Part shown: piece after piece, positions 46,129 through 54,278 of the stretch
How the letters are laid out: each line of letters opens with the position of its first letter
Position numbering within the stretch: position 1 is the stretch's first letter
Source of the DNA: a virus
IMG/VR virus record: IMGVR_UViG_3300024359_000006
Coordinates: 1 to 64,000 of that record
Strand: one strand, 5' to 3'
Length of the DNA: 64,000 bases
Position numbers and translations under genes: made by a program
Notes under the pieces: model-generated
Databases searched by the model: none
Told to the model about the DNA's origin: nothing
The model's input: the letters and a program-made list of their open reading frames with translations, nothing else

Positions 46129-46676
46129 TTTTAAATAGTAGAAATAATTTATTTGATTTTAGATTTAATAAGAATTTTATACCTAAAGAAATCGTAAAAA
46201 AGTATAAACCTTATTTAAATAAAATACCTGGAAATCTTTTTGAAGAGCCTATTGATTTTATTAATTATGGTATTCAAGGTATTAATTTACCAGGAGTTAC
46301 CTTCGACCCTGTAAGCCAATCAGATAATGATGGAACTACTCGTTATTTTAGAGGTAAAATTCCAACACAAAATACTATTACTAGACAATTTACAGTTACA
46401 ATGCAGCTAATGGATGGTTATATTAACTACTGGATGATGAATGACATTTTATTACATTATTATGCACCTACGACTAAACAAAAACATTTAGATGATTTAA
46501 AACTTAGAGTCTTAGATGCAGAAGGATTAGGAATAGCAAGTATTACATTTGAACAACCTATATTAAATCAAATAAGTGAGTTAACATTAAACATGGCTGA
46601 AAACGTTTCAGAATTTAATACATTTGATTTAAACTTTTATTATAATAAGTTTGAAATTAAAATGGACATAGATTAA
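46125..46676 (+). CDS. Tail-tube-fold candidate, 183 aa
   Basis: Coupled to the previous gene (ATGA). Residues 60-183 read like a gp19-type tube protein: I-N-L-P-G-V-T-F, then R-Q-F-T-V-T-M-Q-L-M-D-G-Y-I-N-Y-W, then I-T-F-E-Q-P and F-D-L-N-F-Y-Y-N-K-F-E-I. Size fits a tube monomer (T4 gp19 is 163 aa). It could equally be a tube-initiator protein, because the main tube gene normally lies next to the sheath gene, which is not in this window. Confidence 0.45.
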   Translation: MILNSRNNLFDFRFNKNFIPKEIVKKYKPYLNKIPGNLFEEPIDFINYGIQGINLPGVTFDPVSQSDNDGTTRYFRGKIPTQNTITRQFTVTMQLMDGYINYWMMNDILLHYYAPTTKQKHLDDLKLRVLDAEGLGIASITFEQPILNQISELTLNMAENVSEFNTFDLNFYYNKFEIKMDID

Positions 46677-46678
46677 AA

Positions 46679-46688
46679 GATATATAAC
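46679..46688 (+). promoter_or_regulatory. GATATATAAC motif directly upstream of a start
   Basis: Exact motif, but only 12 bases before the ATG at 46691, so a transcript started from it would be nearly or fully leaderless. Either such mRNAs are used, or this copy is not a promoter for this gene. Confidence 0.4.
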
Positions 46689-46690
46689 TT

Positions 46691-47059
46691 ATGAAAACAT
46701 TTATAGAATATTTAGAAGAAAACAGAGTTACTGAAAAGGAAATGCAACTTTTAACAGAAGGACTTCAACAAGAATGGACTCCTGAACTAGAAGAAAAAGT
46801 AGATAAAGCAGTTGATGAATTTTTAAACGAATACAGAGATAAAAATGGAGACTTAGATGTTGATAGATTTAATAATGAAATGACTAATGAAGGTCTTTTA
46901 GGTTCCATTGTAGGTGGTCTTGCTGGATTTGCTTTAGGAAAATCTATTGGAAAAATGGTAGCTAAAGTATTAGGTGTACAAAAAGGTATTCTATATGATT
47001 TATTAACTTCACGACTCGTTGGAACTGCAATCGGAGCTTCAATCGGTAAAAGGTTTTAA
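46691..47059 (+). CDS. Glycine-zipper protein with capsid tag and protease sites, 122 aa
   Basis: The N-terminus M-K-T-F-I-E-Y-L-E-E resembles the internal-protein tag. Two head-protease-like sites follow, L-T-E|G (23/24) and T-N-E|G (67/68). After the second come two glycine-zipper helices: G75, G79, G83, G87 and then G111, G115, G119, all at GxxxG spacing. Cleavage at 67/68 would release a 55-residue membrane-active peptide. Glycine zippers form helix packs in membranes, so a pore used during DNA entry is possible. Packaging, cleavage and pore formation are inferred. Confidence 0.65.
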   Translation: MKTFIEYLEENRVTEKEMQLLTEGLQQEWTPELEEKVDKAVDEFLNEYRDKNGDLDVDRFNNEMTNEGLLGSIVGGLAGFALGKSIGKMVAKVLGVQKGILYDLLTSRLVGTAIGASIGKRF

Positions 47060-47060
47060 T

Positions 47061-47717
47061 ATGAATTTTATTACAATTGATTTTTCTTTAAACTCTCCTG
47101 GTATTTGTTTATTTAATGACAATACTAATCAATATCATTTTATTTCTTATTTAAAAAGATCAGGTACAAAAAAGGCTATTAAGACACAGGAAGACTTAGC
47201 TTTAATGGAGGGTGTTACTCTTGTTTTTCAGCCGGATTGGGAAACTCATGTTGATTATTCTAGTATTGAACTTGCTAAGATTAAACGTTATGATATTATG
47301 TCAAATAATATTATCGAACTAATTACAAAACATATAGATAAAGAAGACTCATTTAAGATAGCATTTGAAGGGGTATCTTATGGTAGTTCTGCTGGGACTA
47401 ATAATATTATTGATATGGCAGCGGCTGCATCTATTCTTAAGATTAAACTTCTCAAATACTTTAAGCCTGAAGATATTTTAACAATAGCTCCTTCAACAAT
47501 TAAAAAACATGCAGGTAAAGGTAATATGAATAAGCTAGCTTTATGGGAAGTTTTTATAAATAATTCTACTGGTGAAAAATTTCTCGAGGAGACAAAATTC
47601 TGGAAGTTCGCTAAAACCGTTGAATTCGGTAAATCTATCCCAAAGCCCTTTGATGACCTTGTAGACGCTTTCTACTTAAACTCCTTAATGAGAACCTTAG
47701 AACCTAATCTTCCCTGA
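47061..47717 (+). CDS. RuvC-like nuclease / Holliday junction resolvase
   Basis: The start at 47061 follows the previous stop closely; an earlier in-frame ATG at 47019 lies inside the previous gene. RNase H-fold acidic residues are in place: I-D-F-S (D7) with S-P-G in the first strand, A-F-E-G (E103) and the final D-D-L-V-D-A (D198-D202). T4 uses gp49 (endonuclease VII) for debranching, which has another fold, so this is a likely replacement that resolves junctions before packaging. It lies just upstream of the gp32-primase-UvsY-UvsW block. Confidence 0.7.
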   Translation: MNFITIDFSLNSPGICLFNDNTNQYHFISYLKRSGTKKAIKTQEDLALMEGVTLVFQPDWETHVDYSSIELAKIKRYDIMSNNIIELITKHIDKEDSFKIAFEGVSYGSSAGTNNIIDMAAAASILKIKLLKYFKPEDILTIAPSTIKKHAGKGNMNKLALWEVFINNSTGEKFLEETKFWKFAKTVEFGKSIPKPFDDLVDAFYLNSLMRTLEPNLP

Positions 47718-47842
47718 GGCTTAAATACTTAAGTTATATAGCCCGTTCTCTCTTTTGTTTCAGAAAATATAAAAAAAAATTAAAAAAAGTTTTTAGTCTA
47801 TTTGGTTGAAACTATTCTAAAAAGAGATATATAATATTGTAT
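47718..47842 (+). other. A/T-rich gap without a gene
   Basis: The first half of the 336-base gap 47718-48053. A small inverted repeat CTTAA-ATAC-TTAAG and a run of A residues are visible, but no U-tract terminator. The rest of the gap holds a 43-codon ORF and the gp32 leader, listed separately. Confidence 0.6.
47826..47835 (+). promoter_or_regulatory. Candidate late promoter GATATATAAT
   Basis: Exact motif 17 bases before a 43-codon ORF and about 225 bases before the gp32-like gene. It could serve either. Confidence 0.5.
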
Positions 47843-47974
47843 ATGGAAAACGATAAACTAAGTTCATATTTGAACACTAATTATCGGACCCTGTCTGAAG
47901 CAAACATAGGTGCAATAGCACAAACTAAGTCGGTTAGACGCGCAAACAAGGTTCATATTATGAAACTATTTTAA
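47843..47974 (+). CDS. Small ORF, 43 aa, upstream of gp32
   Basis: An ATG just after a GATATATAAT motif opens 43 codons, product starting M-E-N-D-K-L-S-S-Y-L and basic near its end (K-S-V-R-R-A-N-K). Neither the codon use nor a family proves it. It is the only ORF in a 336-base gap and is placed like a short leader peptide. Confidence 0.35.
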   Translation: MENDKLSSYLNTNYRTLSEANIGAIAQTKSVRRANKVHIMKLF

Positions 47975-47978
47975 AGTT

Positions 47979-48053
47979 GACTATATAATATTATAAGTTT
48001 AAAGTATAAACGGTAAATTAAAGTAAATTAAAGATTAAAAGTAAATTAAAGTT
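47979..48053 (+). promoter_or_regulatory. gp32-like leader: promoter-like box, hairpin and TAAATTAAAG repeats
   Basis: GACTATATAATA (47979-47990) is a promoter-like variant. GTTTA-AAGTA-TAAAC (47997-48011) can form a 5-bp hairpin. Then TAAATTAAAG occurs in tandem with variants, about four times up to the ATG at 48054. In T4 gene 32 a pseudoknot followed by unstructured UUAAA/UAAA repeats is the operator bound by gp32 to repress its own translation. The repeat part matches that design well; only a hairpin, not a pseudoknot, is visible here. Confidence 0.6.
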
Positions 48054-48980
48054 ATGGAAGATTTTAACATTTTTAGCATTGGTGTCGAAGACATCAACAC
48101 ACATGAACAAGAGGTAAATACAACTGGAAACATGATGTATAAGCCTTCTGCCGATGATGGCAAAGACGGAACGTATAAAGCATTAATTAGATTCGTTCCT
48201 AATATTGAAAACCCAAGAAATTCATTAATTAAAAAATACGTAAACTGGCTAACAGGTCCAAACGGCGATTCTAAGTTGATTGATTCTCCAACTACAATTG
48301 GTGAACACTGTCCAGTTTCTGATGCATTTTTTAGATTAAGAAAATCAGAAAGCGCAGTTGATAGAAAGGCGTCTGATAAATTAAAAAGAAGAGAATCTTA
48401 TGTAGCTCTTGTAAAAATTATCAAAGACCCTCAACAACCTGAATTAGAAGGTACTTATAAAATATTTAAATTCGGTTACAAAATCAAAGAAAAAATCGAT
48501 GCGGAATTAAAGCCTAATTTTGGTGAGCCAACTCAAGTATTTGATTTATTTGAAGGTAAAAACTTTGAATTAGTAATTACAAGACAAAACGATTATAATA
48601 ACTACGACACTTCTAAATTCTCATCTTCAACATCTGCGGTCACTGTTAAAGGTAAAGCAGCAGAAAGAACTAAAGAAGATATGGATGCTATTAAAACTGA
48701 ATTAGAAGGAGCCCCTTCAATGAAGCAGTTTGAATACAGACCATGGGATGAAGACACAAGAAATTTCGTAAATAGCGTTCTTAAAATGTATTTAAACCCT
48801 GGTGAAGCAATAGATGCTGTAACTAATCAGTTTGAAACAAGCACTCCGGTACCTAAAGCTGAAAAGGCTACTTCAACTCCTAAAGCTGAAAAGGCTACTT
48901 CAACTCCTAAAGCTGAAAAGGAAGCAACACCAGCAGGTGGCGATGATTTAGAATCTTTTCTGAATGATCTCGAACTCTAA
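48054..48980 (+). CDS. 32: Single-stranded DNA-binding protein (gp32-like)
   Basis: Residues 40-100 include Y-K-A-L-I-R-F-V-P-N, then N-P-R-N-S-L-I-K-K-Y-V-N-W-L and E-H-C-P-V-S-D-A-F-F, the core pattern of T4 gp32. T4 gp32 binds zinc with His and three Cys; here only H85-C86 remain, so the zinc site is probably lost. Residues 130-250 continue the OB fold. Residues 267-290 are repeats of P-K-A-E-K-A-T-S-T, then a D-D-L-E-S-F-L-N-D-L acidic tail, the part that contacts partner proteins in T4. Primase, UvsY and UvsW follow, as expected for a recombination-replication module. Confidence 0.88.
   Translation: MEDFNIFSIGVEDINTHEQEVNTTGNMMYKPSADDGKDGTYKALIRFVPNIENPRNSLIKKYVNWLTGPNGDSKLIDSPTTIGEHCPVSDAFFRLRKSESAVDRKASDKLKRRESYVALVKIIKDPQQPELEGTYKIFKFGYKIKEKIDAELKPNFGEPTQVFDLFEGKNFELVITRQNDYNNYDTSKFSSSTSAVTVKGKAAERTKEDMDAIKTELEGAPSMKQFEYRPWDEDTRNFVNSVLKMYLNPGEAIDAVTNQFETSTPVPKAEKATSTPKAEKATSTPKAEKEATPAGGDDLESFLNDLEL
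48852..48920 (+). repeat. 27-bp tandem coding repeat in gp32 tail
   Basis: Two exact 27-bp copies (PKAEKATST) plus a partial third form a flexible linker between the DNA-binding domain and the acidic C-terminus. The near-perfect identity suggests a recent slippage duplication. Confidence 0.85.
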
Positions 48981-50046
48981 TATAGAATTAACATTAGAAC
49001 TAAGAGAGAAGGTAAAAACACTAGTCAAAGAAGTAGTTGTAAAAACCCACTCTAATCGCAATAAGCAAATGATAAAGGACATGTCAGGTAGATTAAACCT
49101 GGCATGTCCCTATTGCGGTGATTCTCACAAAGATGAAAATGCTAAAAGAGGCAACGTCTTTTGGAATAACTTAGGTTATTATTGTTTTAACTGTGACTAC
49201 CACACTAACTTTTATTCTTTCTTAAAAGATTTCGGTATTCAACTGCCAGATAAAATGGACGCTATTACTCTAATAGATTATATTAAGACAAATACACAGG
49301 TTAAAGACACTTCTGAAAAATTTACACCATTTGTATATGAAAAAATATTAGAGCTTTCAATTGAAATAGAAGACTTTTCAAAAGCAACTGGAGCAAAGCC
49401 TATTCAAATCGGGGATTGGATATGGTTTAAATTAAAGGAAAGGCTCTTACACAAAAAACTAGATAGCTTTTTATTTAATCCAAGAGATCAAAGACTTTGG
49501 ATTTTAAATAAATCCAATAATAATAAAATTATAGGTGCACAGTGTAGAAGAATGAAAGGGCATGGATCTAGATACTTAACATATGATCTAAGTAAAATAC
49601 ATGAAGCCATACTCAATAAACCTATTGAAATGGACGAGATGACTCGCCAACAATTTAATAACGTGTCTACATTGTTTGGAGCATTAAAGGTTAATTTCCA
49701 AAATCCAGTTACAATATTCGAAGGCCCATTAGATGCAATGTTTATGAGAAACTCAATTGCATTATGTACAGTTGGAAGAGATACTACTAAATTAGACTAT
49801 ATTGATAGTAGTCGATATATGTTAGATAATGATGAAGCCGGCCTCAAAAAATCCATTGAAAAACTTAAATCAGGTAAAAAGGTATTTATGTGGACTAAAT
49901 ATCTAAAGGATAAAAAAATGGATAAATATACTATAAAAGATTTAAACGACCTTGTAAAGGTTTGTTATAATGAAAAAATAAAGTTATCTCTGTCAGAGTT
50001 AGATGATTATTTTACTAACGATAAACTTGATATGAGATATGTTTGA
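48964..50046 (+). CDS. DNA primase (DnaG type, zinc ribbon and TOPRIM)
   Basis: A zinc ribbon with C48, C51, C74 and C77 (CPYC and CFNC) is followed by a TOPRIM domain with F-E-G-P-L-D-A-M-F (near 253-261) and L-D-N-D-E-A-G (near 289-295), the acidic metal-binding sites. At 360 aa it matches T4 gp61 (342 aa), the primase that works with a gp41 helicase. It overlaps the gp32 gene by 17 bases and the next small gene by eight. Confidence 0.9.
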   Translation: MISNSNIELTLELREKVKTLVKEVVVKTHSNRNKQMIKDMSGRLNLACPYCGDSHKDENAKRGNVFWNNLGYYCFNCDYHTNFYSFLKDFGIQLPDKMDAITLIDYIKTNTQVKDTSEKFTPFVYEKILELSIEIEDFSKATGAKPIQIGDWIWFKLKERLLHKKLDSFLFNPRDQRLWILNKSNNNKIIGAQCRRMKGHGSRYLTYDLSKIHEAILNKPIEMDEMTRQQFNNVSTLFGALKVNFQNPVTIFEGPLDAMFMRNSIALCTVGRDTTKLDYIDSSRYMLDNDEAGLKKSIEKLKSGKKVFMWTKYLKDKKMDKYTIKDLNDLVKVCYNEKIKLSLSELDDYFTNDKLDMRYV

Positions 50047-50245
50047 TATAGATATGGATGAGGAATTAGACAAGTTTTATAGAGATAAAAACAGGTTTAA
50101 AAATTTAAAGAAAATGTTAGATTTTAAATTTAACAAAGAAGATTTTGAAGGTAAAGGTATTAAGATGAGTCAACCTAAATTTAAAAAGAAATTGACTACA
50201 TCGACGTTTATAAAAAGTAAAAGTAATAAGAAAGGACTATTTTAA
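50039..50245 (+). CDS. Small basic protein, 68 aa
   Basis: Acidic first 12 residues, then strongly basic. It ends in K-S-N-K-K-G-L-F, a C-terminus that could dock to the sliding clamp, as short phage late-transcription factors do, but that is speculation. It overlaps the primase and touches the UvsY gene (TAATG). No family is recognised. Confidence 0.55.
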   Translation: MFDIDMDEELDKFYRDKNRFKNLKKMLDFKFNKEDFEGKGIKMSQPKFKKKLTTSTFIKSKSNKKGLF

Positions 50246-50688
50246 TGGAACAACAAAAAGACACAAAGGCAAGTAAGATATTAAAGTTAGATGAAAAGTT
50301 AGGAGTACAGAGAGAAAGATGGACTAAAAAGATAACTGCACTTGCACATGGTATTAAGACATTAAGTGGAATGGAAATTGTTATCGGTGATATTTTACAT
50401 ACAAGACAATTAATGGTAGAACAGTTAATGTATGTACAGCTTAAAACAAAAGAGCAGAAAAAACAAGTCGACATTAAATGGAAAGAGGCTTGGATAAGAT
50501 ATTACAACTATGATTATAAATTAACTGATAAAATAAAAGCACAATTTTTAGAAGCTGAATTAGCAGATGATAAAATGATTTTATCTCAGTTAGAAAATCA
50601 AGTTGAATTTTATAGAGAATCAATAAAGACTCTCGATAATATGGGATTTGCAGTACGTAATAGACTTGCAATTAAAGATCTCGTTTAA
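50245..50688 (+). CDS. uvsY: Recombination mediator UvsY-like
   Basis: At 147 aa it is close to T4 UvsY (137 aa). The C-terminal half follows UvsY: I-R-Y-Y-N, then K-A-Q-F-L-E-A-E-L-A-D-D, then Q-V-E-F-Y-R-E-S-I-K-T-L-D and the end G-F-A-V-R-N-R-L-A-I-K-D (T4: GFAIKHIQD). UvsY loads the UvsX recombinase on gp32-covered DNA. It is directly followed by UvsW, the T4 partner. Identification is by pattern plus synteny. Confidence 0.75.
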   Translation: MEQQKDTKASKILKLDEKLGVQRERWTKKITALAHGIKTLSGMEIVIGDILHTRQLMVEQLMYVQLKTKEQKKQVDIKWKEAWIRYYNYDYKLTDKIKAQFLEAELADDKMILSQLENQVEFYRESIKTLDNMGFAVRNRLAIKDLV

Positions 50689-50704
50689 AAATTATGTTGA
50701 ATGA

Positions 50705-52204
50705 ATGGAGCTTACTCTCACAGAGAATAAACAATATTTAAGAGTTGATGAAGCATCTGAGCTTGAACTTGAACAACTAAACATATCACTAACTAAAAGA
50801 ATCGACAGCTGGAGATTTAATCCTCTAGTAAAAAAAGGAATATGGGATGGGTACATTTCATATTTTAAAGATAATAAGTGGATTCCGGCAGGTTTATGGA
50901 GATATGTTTATAATGTTTGTAAAGAATATAGATTTGAACTTAATATTAATGGCGTTAAAGAGCTGTTTGATAAGAATGTTACAGCATCTTATTTTGAGAA
51001 GTGGGCTTTGGCCTTCTTTGAAGGTTCAGAGATAACTCCTAGGGACTATCAAATAGAAGCTGCGTATAATATCCTTAAGTTTAGAAAGTGTCTTAGTGAA
51101 CTTGCTACGTCTGCAGGAAAGACATTAATTAGTTTCCTTACAGTTGCTTATTTATTAGAACAAGAAAAGGCAAAGAAGATTTTATTCATTGTACCTAATG
51201 TTTCATTGGTTGTTCAAGCAACTGAAGATTTTTCAGACTATAATTATGCAAATAGGGTTAATATAAAAATTCAACAAATATTTAGTGGTAAAAAGATTAG
51301 AGATGGTAGAAATGTAGTGATAGGTACATATCAATCTCTCGTTAAAAAGAAGCAAGAATATTTTGATCAGTTTGATGCTGTTATAATTGATGAGTGTCAC
51401 AAAATGAAAAGCCAATCTATTAAAACAATCTTACAGAAATGTGTAAACGCAGAATATAGATATGGTCTTTCAGGTACAATTCCTAAAGACGGCACATTAG
51501 ATCGTTTAACATTGATGGCTTATACAGGTCCACTAATCAGTGAGGTGAGTGCTAGTTTCTTACAACAAGAGGGGTATATAGCAAATTGTAAGGTTAAAGT
51601 AATTGAAATGGATTATGCACCTGAAAGTGCTAAGAATGCCTTTACAGAAATGGCTCAAAACAGATATGAAAACAAGGACTTATTTCAATTAGAACAAAAC
51701 TACATAATTAATTCAGAACCAAGATTAAATTTTATATGTAAGGTTATTGGTAAAATACCAAGAAATAGTCTTGTACTTTTTCATAGGATTGAACATGGAA
51801 AAAAGGTTTATGAAAAACTTAGACAAGAAAGTAATAAAGCGGTCTATTATGTAGATGGCGGCACAGACAAGGATATTAGAGAAGAGTATAAGAAAAAGAT
51901 GGAAGCTGGAGATGAGGTTGCAATCGTTGCAAGTTATGGTACATTCTCTACAGGTATATCAATTAAAAAAATTCACAATATCTTTTTTACAGAAAGTTTT
52001 AAGTCTGAGGTTATTATTAGACAATCAATTGGTAGAGGATTAAGACAACATCACTCTAAAAGTAGTGTTCTTATTATAGACTTTGTAGATGATTTGGCCA
52101 CTACAGAATGGAGTAATTATTTAATGAAACACTCTAAAGCAAGACAATCAATATACAAAGAACAACAGTTTGAGTACAGTGTAAAGAAATTTCAATTTGA
52201 GTGA
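50705..52204 (+). CDS. uvsW: UvsW-like superfamily 2 helicase
   Basis: Q-like motif R-D-Y-Q-I-E-A-A (113-120), Walker A S-A-G-K-T (136-140), DECH box (229-232), motif III L-S-G-T, and a second RecA domain with I-G-R-G-L-R-Q-H. The N-terminal ~100 residues match the small UvsW N-domain in size. At 499 aa it equals T4 UvsW (about 500 aa), the RecG-like enzyme that remodels forks and R-loops. It follows uvsY. Confidence 0.92.
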   Translation: MELTLTENKQYLRVDEASELELEQLNISLTKRIDSWRFNPLVKKGIWDGYISYFKDNKWIPAGLWRYVYNVCKEYRFELNINGVKELFDKNVTASYFEKWALAFFEGSEITPRDYQIEAAYNILKFRKCLSELATSAGKTLISFLTVAYLLEQEKAKKILFIVPNVSLVVQATEDFSDYNYANRVNIKIQQIFSGKKIRDGRNVVIGTYQSLVKKKQEYFDQFDAVIIDECHKMKSQSIKTILQKCVNAEYRYGLSGTIPKDGTLDRLTLMAYTGPLISEVSASFLQQEGYIANCKVKVIEMDYAPESAKNAFTEMAQNRYENKDLFQLEQNYIINSEPRLNFICKVIGKIPRNSLVLFHRIEHGKKVYEKLRQESNKAVYYVDGGTDKDIREEYKKKMEAGDEVAIVASYGTFSTGISIKKIHNIFFTESFKSEVIIRQSIGRGLRQHHSKSSVLIIDFVDDLATTEWSNYLMKHSKARQSIYKEQQFEYSVKKFQFE

Positions 52205-52214
52205 TATTTAAGGT

Positions 52215-52224
52215 GATATATAAT
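52215..52224 (+). promoter_or_regulatory. Candidate late promoter GATATATAAT
   Basis: Exact motif, 41 bases before the ATG at 52256. It marks the change from replication genes to the tagged virion-protein array. Confidence 0.6.
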
Positions 52225-52255
52225 TATAATATAGTAATAAAAAAACATAATAAAA

Positions 52256-52990
52256 ATGGAAACACAAATTCAATCATTTGCTACATTTTCTGAAACTAGA
52301 AAAGCAGCAATAGACACTAAGATAAAAGAAGAAGCGTCTACAAAGAGAACAACTGAAGCTCAAAGATTTGCTGACTTATTAGCTGAGTATGAAGTAACCA
52401 CTGTTGCTGAAATAGCTGAAGAACAAAGAACTGAATTTTTTGCTAAATTAGTTGGAGAAACTGATGAGGTAGAAACTGAAGGTAATGCATTTGGAGCAGC
52501 TGTTAAAAAAGCAAAAGAAGAAGATAAAGAAGAATTTAAAGTAGGCGGAGAAACTTACAAAGTAGAAGAATCAACAGTTACCGAAGCTAGAGCTAAATAT
52601 GTAAATACACAAAAAACAGTAGATGGTAATCCATTAATATCTTTTAATAGCTCCACTACTAGAGCTAAATGGATTGATGAAAATAAATCAAATGTTATAT
52701 CTGTACCTGATTCAACGGTTATTAATTCCGATCAAGGTAGAGTAGTAGGTTCTAGTAGAGGTCCTTATTACTTAATCGTAAAGGCAGATGTACTAGAAGA
52801 ATCTAAAGTTGAAGAAGCTGAAGTTAAGTCTGATGAAGATTTTATGGAGATGGCTATGACAATGTATAAAGAAGCATTCGGTGATGATTTTGACGAGGCT
52901 AAAGCTAAAGAAGCTGCTGAAGGAATGTTAAAGAAAGCTGATGGAGACTATGGAGCTGCTGTAGGAATGTTACAATCATCTTTAGGATAA
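52256..52990 (+). CDS. Tagged head/internal protein with C-terminal UBA-like helices, 244 aa
   Basis: The N-terminus M-E-T-Q-I-Q-S-F-A-T-F-S-E-T is a variant of the internal-protein tag. A head-protease-like site S-T-V-T-E|A-R-A lies near residue 117. The N-terminal half is acidic and helical, as in prohead core proteins. The last 50 residues form three short helices (EAAEGMLKKADGDYGAAVGM) like a UBA fold. A late-type promoter precedes it. A scaffold or internal protein is inferred. Confidence 0.6.
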   Translation: METQIQSFATFSETRKAAIDTKIKEEASTKRTTEAQRFADLLAEYEVTTVAEIAEEQRTEFFAKLVGETDEVETEGNAFGAAVKKAKEEDKEEFKVGGETYKVEESTVTEARAKYVNTQKTVDGNPLISFNSSTTRAKWIDENKSNVISVPDSTVINSDQGRVVGSSRGPYYLIVKADVLEESKVEEAEVKSDEDFMEMAMTMYKEAFGDDFDEAKAKEAAEGMLKKADGDYGAAVGMLQSSLG

Positions 52991-53005
52991 AAATAAAATA
53001 TAGAC

Positions 53006-54271
53006 ATGTTATTAACTTACGAACAATTTCTAGTCGAAAAGGCTCAGATAGTAGAGGGTAATTTGATTTTAGAAGGAGGAGCTGCAGGCCACATGCCTCA
53101 TCCCTTTGACTATAATGATTTAACTTTCCAAGATTTTAAAACCATTGTTACAAATTCATTACAAGGTGAAATACATTTTGAAGAAGGACCTACTGAAAAA
53201 ACAGATGGTCAAAACTTCTTTGTTACAGTAAAGGATGGTCAAGTTCTTTTCTCAAGAAACAAAGGGCAACTAATGGCACCTGTATCTTTAGATGGAGTTA
53301 TTAAAATGTTCACGGGCCATGCATCAAAACTAGTAGAAGATACTTTTATCTATGCTGCAACAGATTTAGAAGCTGCATTATTAAGTTTAAGCGATCACCA
53401 AGAATTTAACAATGGACAAAACTTTCTTAATATGGAGTTAATTTATTCTAAGAACCCTAATGTGATTAATTATGACAGAGATGTTATTCAATTTCACGGC
53501 ATGGCAGAAACTGATGGCAAAGGTAATATAGTTAACATGTCACAGCAAACAGGTGCAAAACTTGCAAGACTTCTTAAAGGTATAGAGGCAGATGTACAAA
53601 AGACATTTACAATTATTCCTCCACAAATACTTAAACTTCAGAAAAACATAGATTTTGAAAAGAGACAAAGTTATTATCACAGTAAATTAAATGACTTAAG
53701 AGATGAGTTTAATTTATCAGACGGTGACGAAGTTAAAATGTATCATGAAGCATGGTGGAGAAGAGAAATTGAAAAAGATTTTGCAGATATTTCAAGTGAT
53801 TTAAAAGAAGGTTTATTTTTAAGATGGGCATACAATGACAAGCAAACTATGAATATGGTTGCTATGAAAAAGATTGCTACTCCCGAACAAATGAAAAAAA
53901 TCAAAGAGTTTGATAAGATAAAAGGTAAAAAGTATAAGCAGAATATTTTACCATTTGAAAACTTATTTTTAGAGTTAGGAAAAGATGTATTATTAAATGC
54001 AAGTAATTTTGTTGCTGCAAATCCTGATTTAGAAAAGAAAAACTTACATGCTAAAATTAGAAAGGCAGCAGCTGACGTTAAACTTAACGGTGACTTAAAG
54101 CAAGTTGCTAAAATCGAAGCTGAATTAGAAAGATTAGAAAGTATTGGAGGTATCGAAGGTATTGTACCAACTGAGGGAATAGTCTTTAAATATAAAGGTA
54201 AGATTATGAAACTTACCGGCACATTTGCTGCAATTAATCAGCTTATGGGCATCATAAAATACGGAAGATAA
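53006..54271 (+). CDS. Tagged nucleotidyltransferase (ligase-like) internal protein
   Basis: The first 24 residues carry a tag (LLTYEQFLVE|KA) and further cut-site-like positions (I-V-E|G, I-L-E|G). The body has ordered motifs of covalent nucleotidyltransferases: E-K-T-D-G-Q-N with K65 as adenylylated Lys (motif I), S-R-N-K-G (83-87), M-E-L-I-Y (143-147, motif III) and E-G-I-V-F-K-Y..K-L-T-G at 390-405 (motifs IV-V). DNA/RNA ligases use these residues. A ligase that is packaged and injected would be comparable in idea to the T4 Alt enzyme. The fold call is by motif; the substrate is unknown. Confidence 0.72.
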   Translation: MLLTYEQFLVEKAQIVEGNLILEGGAAGHMPHPFDYNDLTFQDFKTIVTNSLQGEIHFEEGPTEKTDGQNFFVTVKDGQVLFSRNKGQLMAPVSLDGVIKMFTGHASKLVEDTFIYAATDLEAALLSLSDHQEFNNGQNFLNMELIYSKNPNVINYDRDVIQFHGMAETDGKGNIVNMSQQTGAKLARLLKGIEADVQKTFTIIPPQILKLQKNIDFEKRQSYYHSKLNDLRDEFNLSDGDEVKMYHEAWWRREIEKDFADISSDLKEGLFLRWAYNDKQTMNMVAMKKIATPEQMKKIKEFDKIKGKKYKQNILPFENLFLELGKDVLLNASNFVAANPDLEKKNLHAKIRKAAADVKLNGDLKQVAKIEAELERLESIGGIEGIVPTEGIVFKYKGKIMKLTGTFAAINQLMGIIKYGR

Positions 54272-54278
54272 ATATACT

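Noticed and set aside
47718-47842. Possible tRNA or structured RNA in the gap after the RuvC-like gene
   Set aside because: No cloverleaf or anticodon arm could be placed; only a 5-bp stem is visible.
53743-54222. Minus-strand ORF of 159 codons
   Set aside because: Lies within the nucleotidyltransferase-like gene, whose motifs IV and V are in the + frame.
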